A stretch of 44,732 nucleotides of DNA from Prevotella sp. (lineage in GTDB: Bacteria > Bacteroidota > Bacteroidia > Bacteroidales > Bacteroidaceae): the NCBI GenBank assembly GCA_003447235.1, contig DLZV01000008.1, positions 1-44,732 on the forward strand, written 5' to 3'. The position numbers were made by a program, and so were the translations under genes. This document shows positions 24,682 through 31,391 of the stretch, piece by piece (the first letter of the stretch is position 1; each line of letters begins with the position of its first letter). The notes under the pieces are model-generated. The model was given only the letters and a program-made list of their open reading frames with translations. It did not search any database and was not told the origin of the DNA.

Positions 24682-24924
24682 ATGAAACTAATAGAGATAC
24701 TGAATTTGAACAGGGAATTGCTAATTTACCTCCAAAAGGTAGGAATCAGGTTGGACGATGTGCAATATATCGACCTATTTAAGGAATACCGCACACTTTC
24801 CGCACAAGGCGAGAAGGTGTCATATATCGTGGCAAGGCTCGCCACAGAATACGCCATAAGCGAGCGCAAGGTGTACAGCCTTATACGGCGTTTCAAAACT
24901 GACTGCAATCTACTTGCAGTGTAA
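24682..24924 (+). CDS. Small helical protein, possible regulator
   Basis: 80 residues starting MKLIEILNLNRELLIYLQ. All-helical by composition. Residues about 45-72 (SYIVARLATEYAISERKVYS then LIRRF) have the pattern of a helix-turn-helix with a basic recognition helix, like Mor/C-type or RNA polymerase sigma-region regulators, but this is not diagnostic. It stands alone between the structured RNA and the ThyA-like operon. Mu-like phages need a middle/late activator (Mor, C), and this is the only unassigned candidate of that kind in the middle region. Confidence 0.6.
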   Translation: MKLIEILNLNRELLIYLQKVGIRLDDVQYIDLFKEYRTLSAQGEKVSYIVARLATEYAISERKVYSLIRRFKTDCNLLAV

Positions 24925-24939
24925 CGTTTGCGTATGGTC

Positions 24940-24970
24940 ATTGTCGAGGGGACACGCGTTGTTACCTTTG
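24940..24970 (+). promoter_or_regulatory. Bacteroides-type promoter for the modification cassette
   Basis: -33 ATTG at 24940-24943, 19 nt, then a perfect -7 box TACCTTTG at 24963-24970. The RNA start is predicted near 24975, about 20 nt before the ATG at 24996. Confidence 0.65.
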
Positions 24971-24995
24971 CACCGTTTTCAAATTCAAAACGGTT

Positions 24996-25634
24996 ATGAA
25001 CAAATACCATCAAATTTTACAGAAGGTACTTACTCATGGCAAGTACCAGACCAACAAGAAGGGAAGCATACGCTATCTTCTCAACGAGCAGTTGGTGCTT
25101 TCCCCTGCTGACCTGCTCGACATATTCGAGGGGCACGGCATCGCACGAAAGAAGTTAAAGAACGAGCTGCAGCTTTTCATGCAGGGTGAACGCAATGTGA
25201 AGAAGTATCGCGAGGTGGGCATCAACTGGTGGGACTACTGCGGTGCTATCCTTGTGAACTCCTACCCTACCTACTTTGAGAAGTTGCCGCCACTCATCGC
25301 CAAAATCAACCGAGAGAAGCGCAACAGCAAGAACTATGTGCTGTTCCTCGGCTCCACCGATGCGGAGACAAACCAGGCACCGTGTCTGTCACTCGTTCAG
25401 TTCCAGATTGAGAACGACGAATTAGTAGTGTCGGCTTACCAGCGCAGCTCGGACGCGAACCTCGGCTTGCCGGCCGACATCTACCACCTCTACCTCATGG
25501 CCCGGCAGATTGACCTCCCATTGAAATCCATCACGCTGAACCTTGCCAACGTGCATATCTATGAGAACAACATCGCTAACACCCGGCTGCTGCTCGAAGG
25601 AAACGAGAACGTGAAATTTGAGTTGAACGTATAG
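24996..25634 (+). CDS. Thymidylate synthase-fold protein, predicted to act on a cytosine nucleotide
   Basis: 212 residues, shorter than ThyA (about 264). The N-terminus (YHQILQKVLTHGKYQTNKKG, then ELQLFMQGERNVKKYREVGI) tracks ThyA. The core keeps the catalytic Cys130 in APCLSLVQFQI, the YQRSSD motif (148-153), GLPADI (157-162) and NVHIYENN (His187, Tyr189). Differences: the His after the active Cys is Leu; the phosphate-binding RR block is KNY; the middle ThyA insert is missing; and the Asn that recognises uracil is Asp161. The same Asn-to-Asp change marks dCMP hydroxymethylase (T4 gp42). It lies 2 nt before the Dam-like methylase. I infer a role in modified DNA precursors or DNA modification; the true substrate is unknown. 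Confidence 0.75.
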   Translation: MNKYHQILQKVLTHGKYQTNKKGSIRYLLNEQLVLSPADLLDIFEGHGIARKKLKNELQLFMQGERNVKKYREVGINWWDYCGAILVNSYPTYFEKLPPLIAKINREKRNSKNYVLFLGSTDAETNQAPCLSLVQFQIENDELVVSAYQRSSDANLGLPADIYHLYLMARQIDLPLKSITLNLANVHIYENNIANTRLLLEGNENVKFELNV

Positions 25635-25636
25635 CC

Positions 25637-26470
25637 ATGAGAAAACAGTATCTTTCAGCACCGCTTCCGTTCGTGGGACAGAAGCGCATGTTCGCGCGTG
25701 AGTTCATCAAAGTCTTAAAGCAATACCCAGAGGACACGGTGTTTGTCGACCTCTTCGGCGGTTCGGGGTTGCTGTCGCACATTGCCAAGTGCCAGAAGCC
25801 TGGTGCCACGGTCATATACAACGATTTCGACGGCTACCGCAACCGCCTGCAGCATATTCCCCAGACCAACCATCTTTTAGCTGACCTCCGCAAAATGGTG
25901 GAAGGCATTCCCAAGCACACCTGCATCCGAGGCGAGTTGCGTGAACGCATCTTCGAGCGTCTGGAGCAGGAGGAGCGCGAGGTGGGTTACATAGACTTCA
26001 TCACCATCACGTCAGGACTGATGTTCTCCATGAAATACAAATTGAGCATCTCCGAAATGAAGAAGGAGGCTCTATACAACAATCTCCGCAAATCAGACTA
26101 TCCTACTTGTGAAGACTATCTTGAAGGTATTACAGTAGTATCATGCGACTACAAAGAGGTGTTCGCCCGATACAAAGACATGCCGAATGTTGTGTTCCTG
26201 GTTGATCCACCCTATCTATCCACCGACGTTGGCACATATAATATGTACTGGAAACTTTCCGACTACCTCGATGTGCTGACCATTCTTGCTGGACATCACT
26301 TTATATATTTCACTTCCAACAAGTCATCCATTATTGAGCTTTGTGAATGGATGGGCAAGAACCCGACCGTGGGCAACCCATTCAAGAACTGCCACAAGGT
26401 GGAGTTCAACGCCACAGTGAACTACAGCTCGCACTACACAGACATGATGTTGTTCACTGATGCCGCCTAA
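25637..26470 (+). CDS. DNA adenine-N6 methyltransferase (Dam / D12 class)
   Basis: 277 residues, normal for the family. Motif order of alpha-class MTases: PLPFVGQKRMFA (residues about 9-20, SAM region), VFVDLFGGSGLLSHI (motif I), VIYNDFDGYRNRL, and the catalytic VDPPYLSTD (motif IV DPPY). It transfers a methyl group from SAM to adenine, probably at GATC-like sites. It follows the ThyA-like gene by 2 nt. No partner endonuclease is present, so it probably protects phage DNA or affects gene timing, as Dam does for Mu mom. Confidence 0.92.
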   Translation: MRKQYLSAPLPFVGQKRMFAREFIKVLKQYPEDTVFVDLFGGSGLLSHIAKCQKPGATVIYNDFDGYRNRLQHIPQTNHLLADLRKMVEGIPKHTCIRGELRERIFERLEQEEREVGYIDFITITSGLMFSMKYKLSISEMKKEALYNNLRKSDYPTCEDYLEGITVVSCDYKEVFARYKDMPNVVFLVDPPYLSTDVGTYNMYWKLSDYLDVLTILAGHHFIYFTSNKSSIIELCEWMGKNPTVGNPFKNCHKVEFNATVNYSSHYTDMMLFTDAA

Positions 26471-26503
26471 CGGCGTTATAATTCGATTCTAACGGCATTA
26501 AAA

Positions 26504-26533
26504 AGCCCCGGCGGTAAATTATCCGTCGGGGCT
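26504..26533. terminator. Bidirectional terminator between convergent operons
   Basis: AGCCCCGGCGG (26504-26514) and CCGTCGGGGCT (26523-26533) form an 11-bp stem (one G-T type pair), with AAAA on the left and TAAAT on the right. It lies between the end of the methylase gene (26470) and the end of the leftward operon (26556). Confidence 0.75.
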
Positions 26534-26555
26534 AAATCGTTGCGACATGGGCGGT

Positions 26556-26957
26556 TTATCGCAATAGGTAACGCACCGCATAACAGTCGATGCTTTCAAG
26601 TATCTCTTCGTGGTTGTGGTTGGTGTTCGTCTCAACAAGCGCCATGCCGTTAAAATCATCACCACTCAATCCGTCAAGGGCTGTATGCACCTGGTGGCAA
26701 AGGTCGAAAGCTGCATCATGGCCACCGTCAGCCCAGTCTGTCACAAGGTGAATAGTAACAAGTCCCTTGCCACGCTGACTGCCACCTTGAAATGGTGACC
26801 ACTCTATCTTTCCAAACTCCACAAAGACGGCTGGACGCGCCCATCCTTCTTCCTGCTCTACAAACTCCACATTGTGGTTCCACAAATCGATGTGCTGCAC
26901 TTCAGGCACATCGCTCGCCAGTTTTGCTTTAATGGCGTTGAATAATTCCTTTCTCAT
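26556..26957 (-). CDS. Phage protein, tail terminator-like
   Basis: 133 residues starting MRKELFNAIKAKLASDVPEV. The sequence has the alternating beta pattern and size of tail terminator / neck proteins: a PAVFVEFGKIEW strand, LVTIHLVTDWADGG, and a C-terminal NHEEILESIDCYAVRYLLR strand-helix. It overlaps the Mu G-like gene by 4 nt and is the last gene of the leftward transposition-to-tail operon. Function is inferred from size and neighbour only. Confidence 0.6.
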   Translation of the reverse strand: MRKELFNAIKAKLASDVPEVQHIDLWNHNVEFVEQEEGWARPAVFVEFGKIEWSPFQGGSQRGKGLVTIHLVTDWADGGHDAAFDLCHQVHTALDGLSGDDFNGMALVETNTNHNHEEILESIDCYAVRYLLR

Positions 26958-27511
26958 TTCAATTTATATTCGTGTTCAAAATACTCTGCAAGGTTCTCCT
27001 CGATGATGTCCTTGACCGCTTGCTCCACTTCTGGCGATGCTCCAAGAAATCTGCGGCGCGGTATCTTGATGCTCTTTCCTTCTTTCATCAGAGCCATGTG
27101 CTTCCAGAACTCCGCCTCGGTGCTCAGTTGTACGGTGCGCTTGTCGTTGCGTCTCTCACCATTCTTCTTGCGTCCGAATGAGCCTGTCGCCTCATGGTAC
27201 TTGTGCCAGAAGAATCGCTTCATCCTCGCCGTCACCTTTATCTCGCCTCCATCGTTGTGTATGGCTGCATAAGGCAGTGTCGAGCAGAACGTGATACTGC
27301 TGTCTGTGGTTCGGCTGCTGATGCTCTGCCGCAACTTGCCGGTGTCTATCAGTATGGAACCGCCAGGACGTGTGGGGCTGCTTCTGCGTTGCCACGCCTC
27401 GTTGAAGAATGCCTGCCGTTCAAAGTTGCGGTCAAACTCATCACTCAGCTCCACCCTAACGTCGTTTAGGATATTGCGGATAATTTTCTGTATGTCCTGG
27501 TTCATCGTCAA
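26954..27511 (-). CDS. Mu G-like virion morphogenesis / tail completion protein
   Basis: 185 residues. It shows the Phage_tail_S / Mu gpG pattern: a basic N-terminal helix, GGSILIDTGKLRQSISSR in the first third (the ILIDTGKLR signature), LPYAAIHNDGGEIK, and a basic C-terminus with PRRRFLGASPEVEQAV. Such proteins complete the head-tail junction or tail end. The start at 27511 overlaps the preceding gene by 56 nt; a slightly later Met (27505) is possible. It is encoded in the early-direction operon, away from the other tail genes. Confidence 0.88.
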   Translation of the reverse strand: MTMNQDIQKIIRNILNDVRVELSDEFDRNFERQAFFNEAWQRRSSPTRPGGSILIDTGKLRQSISSRTTDSSITFCSTLPYAAIHNDGGEIKVTARMKRFFWHKYHEATGSFGRKKNGERRNDKRTVQLSTEAEFWKHMALMKEGKSIKIPRRRFLGASPEVEQAVKDIIEENLAEYFEHEYKLK

Positions 27512-27734
27512 AGTCGAATTTTAGAAACGTCTGTGCCTCTTGTGGCACTTCGTTCTTAGGGTCACAAGAGGCATTAAGGAGGTTGTAGAAGGTACGCTCA
27601 CATATACCATAAACAGGATACACGTACCTTCGCCATATCTCGCGGTTGCTGATTCCGCTTTTGGCATGTTGGTCGTATATCCTATTTATGTCTGTGACAC
27701 GTTTCTGATAGCTTGCTCCTCGCCTCTTGCTCAT
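27456..27734 (-). CDS. Small basic phage protein with helix-turn-helix look
   Basis: 92 residues starting MSKRRGASYQKRVTDINRIY. Residues about 18-55 (HAKSGISNREIWRRYVYPVY, then GICERTFYNLLNA) have the spacing of a Bacteroidales HTH domain of the terminase-small or regulator type: turn before the Arg-rich helix, then the TFYNLL helix. It ends in an acidic then basic tail. It is transcribed with the Mu G-like gene and overlaps it by 56 nt. Function is not recognised. Confidence 0.65.
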   Translation of the reverse strand: MSKRRGASYQKRVTDINRIYDQHAKSGISNREIWRRYVYPVYGICERTFYNLLNASCDPKNEVPQEAQTFLKFDFDDEPGHTENYPQYPKRR

Positions 27735-27742
27735 AAAATGTT

Positions 27743-27931
27743 TTAGTGTCTGTCTCTTGGTTTATAGGGACGGATGTCATAGCTCATCTTTGCGCTGACG
27801 GTTACTCTGCCCGTTCCCTCACATTGGTCACATGTGCTTTCTTTGCCAGTCTCCTTGTCGTGGAGACGACCTGTGCCGTAACATTTACGGCACAAGGCCA
27901 CTTTCGGTTTCTTCTCCACTTCCAGTATCAT
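27743..27931 (-). CDS. Small zinc-finger protein (DnaJ-type CxxCxGxG repeats)
   Basis: 62 residues with two copies of a zinc-binding knuckle, CRKCYGTGRLHD and CDQCEGTGRVTV, the repeat found in DnaJ zinc domains and in small phage proteins. One zinc could be held by the four Cys. The C-terminus is basic. Its start overlaps the Gam gene's end by 4 nt. It may bind nucleic acid or protein; the role is unknown. Confidence 0.75.
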   Translation of the reverse strand: MILEVEKKPKVALCRKCYGTGRLHDKETGKESTCDQCEGTGRVTVSAKMSYDIRPYKPRDRH

Positions 27932-28446
27932 ACGGCATCCTCTTTCTTGGGTTCAACGTAGAATGTCTCGTCCTGCACCACTTGGATACCGCATTTGTTC
28001 ATCTGAGGAACCATATCCTCCACGTCGCGGTCTGCAAGGAGTTTGTCCTTGGCTATCTCCTCGGTCTGTCGCAGATAGCCGGGCAGGAACTCCTTCACCA
28101 GCTGCAAGGCGCTTGCCCATGTGAAGCCTTTCAAGGTCTTCAGCTTCGGGGTGCCCGTGCGGAAGCCGATAACGCCATGCGCCATCTCAAGGCTCTTTTT
28201 CTTGGTGAACAACTCTGCCTGGTTCTCGGTGGCATAAGCCTGGAGCGTGGCGAAGGCTTTTTCCTTCTCTCCTTCCAGTTCTGCCAGCTTGTTGGCATAC
28301 TTCTCGCGGATCTTGGCACACTGCAATTCAATGTCTGCCGTGATTTTTGCACTCTGTGCGTCTGCCTTTGCGTAGGCTCCGAACGCTTCATCGGCAGATT
28401 CTCTTGTCACGCCGGTAATGATTACTTTCTTTTCTCTTTTTGCCAT
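27928..28446 (-). CDS. gam: Gam-like DNA-end protector
   Basis: 172 residues, the length of Mu Gam. A long central coiled coil (AYAKADAQSAKITADIELQC, KIREKYANKLAELEGEKEKA) is followed by the conserved GVIGFRTGTPKLKTL and WASALQLVKEFLPGYLR. Gam homologues resemble Ku, bind double-strand ends as dimers and block exonucleases such as RecBCD. It lies in the early operon downstream of the transposition genes, as in Mu. A Bacteroides-style A-rich leader precedes ATG 28446. Confidence 0.93.
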   Translation of the reverse strand: MAKREKKVIITGVTRESADEAFGAYAKADAQSAKITADIELQCAKIREKYANKLAELEGEKEKAFATLQAYATENQAELFTKKKSLEMAHGVIGFRTGTPKLKTLKGFTWASALQLVKEFLPGYLRQTEEIAKDKLLADRDVEDMVPQMNKCGIQVVQDETFYVEPKKEDAV

Positions 28447-28485
28447 TGTTGTAAACTTTTTGTTGATTATTATTTTGATTGCTTA

Positions 28486-28644
28486 TCACTCGTCGTCTTC
28501 AGGTTCCGGCCAGTCACCTTCTTCCAGTTCCTTGTCTATCTCGTATTCAATACACTCAAGAAATTCGATGTACTGGTCACCTTGGAGTTCTCTGTATGCG
28601 ATGCCGTGAATGTATTCCATCACACGCTTCACTTTCTCATTCAT
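28486..28644 (-). CDS. Small acidic protein
   Basis: 52 residues starting MNEKVKRVMEYIHGIAYREL and ending in EEGDWPEPEDDE. It overlaps the GemA-like gene's stop by 4 nt (ATGA-type) and lies 40 nt before gam, so it is an operon gene despite its size. Helical, with a strongly acidic C-terminus; DNA mimicry is conceivable but not shown. Confidence 0.65.
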   Translation of the reverse strand: MNEKVKRVMEYIHGIAYRELQGDQYIEFLECIEYEIDKELEEGDWPEPEDDE

Positions 28645-29138
28645 GCCTCACCCCCATTTCCAATTGGCACCATCATGTATTCCACTTGTGGCTGTGCTGG
28701 AGGTGTCGGTTCCTTCTTGGGTTTCAGACCTCCCTTGCGCTGGATGGAGCGGAGCTTCACCGATAGCTGCTCCAATTCCTCATTACTTAGTTGGGAGAAC
28801 ACCTTGCCGGCAATACGCTGATCCCGGCAAAATGCGTTGATGCGTGTCCAGTCTGTTGTGTCGATGCCGAGCTTCTGCATCAATCTCAAACACTGGCTTC
28901 GATGCTTGCGCTGTACGTCCTTGGCGGTGCGTATCAATTTGGCTGTCACACCTTCGAGCTTGTCGCACATCATGTCGTACTCCTTACGGGTCATTTCCCT
29001 AAGCGAAGTGGTACGTCCATTAGTGAATTGACTCACCACTCCTTCCTTGAACTCATCGCCCAGCTCCTTGGTGGCAAACTTGTAGCTCTTTTTGAGTATG
29101 CCATAGAAGCGTGCGAAATTGGTTACTTCCTGTGCCAT
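28641..29138 (-). CDS. GemA / Mu gp16-like regulatory protein
   Basis: 165 residues. The segment SLREMTRKEYDMMCDKLEGV, the two-helix repeat around LMQKLGIDTTDWTRINAFCR, and the end EELEQLSVKLRSIQRKG resemble the DUF1018/GemA family of Mu-like phages, which modulates host gene expression and DNA supercoiling in Mu. A Pro-rich tail follows (EPTPPAQPQVEYMMV). It starts 2 nt from the DUF4406 gene's end, within the early operon. Confidence 0.75.
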   Translation of the reverse strand: MAQEVTNFARFYGILKKSYKFATKELGDEFKEGVVSQFTNGRTTSLREMTRKEYDMMCDKLEGVTAKLIRTAKDVQRKHRSQCLRLMQKLGIDTTDWTRINAFCRDQRIAGKVFSQLSNEELEQLSVKLRSIQRKGGLKPKKEPTPPAQPQVEYMMVPIGNGGEA

Positions 29139-29140
29139 AT

Positions 29141-29593
29141 CTATTTCAATTTTGACAACCTTATTCTTTCACTTAACACCTTCAAATTACATTCAGGACA
29201 ACACTCCCCCTCATCTTTCAATGGATGAGGATTGTTTCCATAGCCGATTTGGGGCTTACCGCAAAGGCTGCAGGTGTATTCACGAACATTGTTCTCATGA
29301 CCTTCAAACATCACTTTAATGCCACACGAACTGGCAACATCCAGTTCCAGTTTTGCTCCCTTGCTCAATTCCCAGCCTTGCAGCATATAGATGCAATCAC
29401 ACTTCAAAAGCAGGGCAATGTCCACTCTCATGTGCTCCATCCAGTGAGCATCCTGCGAAACGCCATTTTCAAATGGGTTCACCGGCTCGTAACCTTTTAT
29501 GGAGAGATAGCGTGCCGCATGATCAAAGGTTGCCATACGCTCTTTAAGGTCGTAGTGGGCTATCGCTCCGCTGATATAAACTTTCTTCTTCAT
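29141..29593 (-). CDS. DUF4406 (nucleoside deoxyribosyltransferase-like) with zinc ribbon
   Basis: 150 residues. Residues 1-100: KKVYISGAIAHYDLKERMAT, then GYEPVNPFEN and a CDCIYMLQGWELSKGAKLEL block, the Rossmann-like core of DUF4406, related to nucleoside 2-deoxyribosyltransferases. Residues 105-145 add CSLCGKPQIGYG and CCPECN, a zinc ribbon. A nucleotide-related enzyme beside a ThyA-like protein and a methylase fits DNA precursor or modification chemistry, but the base-exchange activity is not assured by motif alone. Confidence 0.8.
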   Translation of the reverse strand: MKKKVYISGAIAHYDLKERMATFDHAARYLSIKGYEPVNPFENGVSQDAHWMEHMRVDIALLLKCDCIYMLQGWELSKGAKLELDVASSCGIKVMFEGHENNVREYTCSLCGKPQIGYGNNPHPLKDEGECCPECNLKVLSERIRLSKLK

Positions 29594-29604
29594 CTCAGTT
29601 ATGT

Positions 29605-30246
29605 TTAGTTGTTAGACTTGTCATTATAAACCTCCACGGCTTTCTCCGCCCAGATGGTGTAGTATTCACTTACGTTGCCTGAATAGCGTCCTTGACAGTA
29701 TGCACGGAAGCCTTGCGTTCTCACCTTCACGCCGGCAGCGTATTTCAGTCTGATAGCAGGTTTGCCGATGGGTTTGCCTTTATCCTCTTGGCTGACGAAA
29801 ATAAAGGTCTTGCGCTTGAAGCGGTCTATCAGTGCCCTGGTCAGTGAATATTCCCACCCTGCTTCGTATGCGTACTGGTAACTGTCCACGATGATAAATT
29901 TGGCACTCTTGGGTTTCGCCAGGCGTTCTTCCAATGACTTGATGTCGCCATCGGTAATGAGGCGGAACGAGCCTTGAACGTCAGTCATCTTGAATTGGGC
30001 AAGCCGTCGTTGCATCGACAGGCCAACGCCCTCTTCCAAGGACACATACAACACGCTACCTATACCGCAGAGCATCTTGGCAAACTGCATAACGAAGGAG
30101 CTCTTGCCACTGGCACTGGGTCCGCTGATAAACCATGTATCGCCCTCTTCTGGCTGACCGAACACGTCTTTCCATTGTCCTTCAAATGGTAGTGCCTTGC
30201 ACTTGATATTAGCCACATCCTTGGGACTATATGCTCGCTTTGCCAT
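29605..30246 (-). CDS. RecA-like ATPase, phage DNA transaction
   Basis: About 213 residues from MAKRAYSPKDVANIKCKALP; the ATG at 30246 follows the previous stop by 2 nt, so the 11-residue longer frame is rejected. Walker A ISGPSASGKSSF (residues about 40-50) and Walker B AKFIIVDSYQYAY (about 115-127), with SLEEG and SQEDKGKP sensor-like segments, give a RecA/AAA24-type core. It is next to the MuB-like gene but has a distinct fold. A role in recombination or target handling is an inference. Confidence 0.8.
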   Translation of the reverse strand: MAKRAYSPKDVANIKCKALPFEGQWKDVFGQPEEGDTWFISGPSASGKSSFVMQFAKMLCGIGSVLYVSLEEGVGLSMQRRLAQFKMTDVQGSFRLITDGDIKSLEERLAKPKSAKFIIVDSYQYAYEAGWEYSLTRALIDRFKRKTFIFVSQEDKGKPIGKPAIRLKYAAGVKVRTQGFRAYCQGRYSGNVSEYYTIWAEKAVEVYNDKSNN

Positions 30247-30247
30247 A

Positions 30248-30481
30248 TCACTTCTCTGTTTCGATAAGTTCTGATACAACAGCGTCCGCTATCTTGACTG
30301 CATATTTGGCAATGAGTTCGGCTGTCATTTCTTCACGATCATGGTGAAGGACTGGAGCCACAAACAATGCAGCCTTGGCCAATTCATAGCGACGTTGCTC
30401 CCAGTCCACCTCGTTATTTCGTTGTCGGCGGTTTATTTGTATAACCGCGTCCATATATTGCATTTCCATCTTTGTCATCAT
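30248..30481 (-). CDS. Small helical early protein
   Basis: 77 residues, MMTKMEMQYMDAVIQINRRQ at the start and EMTAELIAKYAVKIADAVVSE near the end. All-helical. It starts 4 nt inside the end of the MuB-like gene (overlapping ATGA) and ends 2 nt before the RecA-like gene. Conserved-looking but of unknown function. Confidence 0.7.
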   Translation of the reverse strand: MMTKMEMQYMDAVIQINRRQRNNEVDWEQRRYELAKAALFVAPVLHHDREEMTAELIAKYAVKIADAVVSELIETEK

Positions 30482-31356
30482 GCCTGCACTCTTTTTAGTT
30501 TTTCTATTTCCGTGTAAACTCGTCTCAGTCCACCACCCGACTTGCGCACCAGGGTAGCAATATCCGCACCTTCAGGGGCGTTCACCTTTGCCACCACGCT
30601 CGCCTGGTCTTTCAGGAACTTCTCACGCTCCTTGCAGTCGTCGGGCGTTACCTTCGAGTAGCGGTCACCATATCGGCTGAGCATCTCGGTATAGCCCACT
30701 TTCTTGCACTCAATGGAGCGATTGATTTTGGCTTTCAGTCCGTCCGCACCCATCATATACCAGGCGCAGCATCTTTCTGTAGCGTTCCACAAGGCTTTGA
30801 GTTCCAGAAATGCCTCATACTGCAAGTCGCCAGCCTCGTCCAAAATGATGAGTGGGGTGTCGATTGAGCGCAAGTAATAGACCAAATCCTCGTACACGTC
30901 GCTGTATCTTCCATTGCTGCCCACACCAAACTCAGTGGCTATCTTGCGCACCAGCTTCAGTTTGGTCTTCACTTGGGAGCAATCTACATAGATGGCATTG
31001 CGGTGGCACTGCACATAATAGCGTGCCGTGAATGTCTTGCCGATGTTGGGTATATCACAAAGTATCGCACTCAGTCCGCTCTGTTGGCTGAACTCCAGCT
31101 GCTTGGTGATATAGTCGAAGGTGGCGGTGCGTGCTGGCTTCCATTCAATGCCTCCTCTGAGGTTCACACCCAGTCTTCGGGCGATGGTTATCCAGTTGGC
31201 TTCGCTCAGTGCCTTCTCTGTCTGACCATTCTTGATGGCGCTATATACCGAGGTGCTGATGCCCAATGAAGCAGCGTGCTTGGCATCGCTCGGATAGTTC
31301 GTGCGGTTGGTGGCTATAGCCTCCAATATCCGCTTCTTGTTCTCATTCGTTATCAT
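30478..31356 (-). CDS. MuB-like transposition ATPase
   Basis: 292 residues. The N-terminal helix-turn-helix (about 20-45: SDAKHAASLGISTSVYSAIK) is the MuB-type DNA-binding part. AAA+ core: Walker A DIPNIGKTFTARYY (101-114), Walker B PLIILDEAGDLQYEAF (about 170-185), and an SRYGDRYSKV sensor region. In Mu, MuB binds target DNA as filaments, activates the transposase and gives target immunity. It is next after the transposase gene. Confidence 0.93.
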   Translation of the reverse strand: MITNENKKRILEAIATNRTNYPSDAKHAASLGISTSVYSAIKNGQTEKALSEANWITIARRLGVNLRGGIEWKPARTATFDYITKQLEFSQQSGLSAILCDIPNIGKTFTARYYVQCHRNAIYVDCSQVKTKLKLVRKIATEFGVGSNGRYSDVYEDLVYYLRSIDTPLIILDEAGDLQYEAFLELKALWNATERCCAWYMMGADGLKAKINRSIECKKVGYTEMLSRYGDRYSKVTPDDCKEREKFLKDQASVVAKVNAPEGADIATLVRKSGGGLRRVYTEIEKLKRVQA

Positions 31357-31391
31357 GTCTCACGTTATTTTAATTGTATTCTAATATCATT

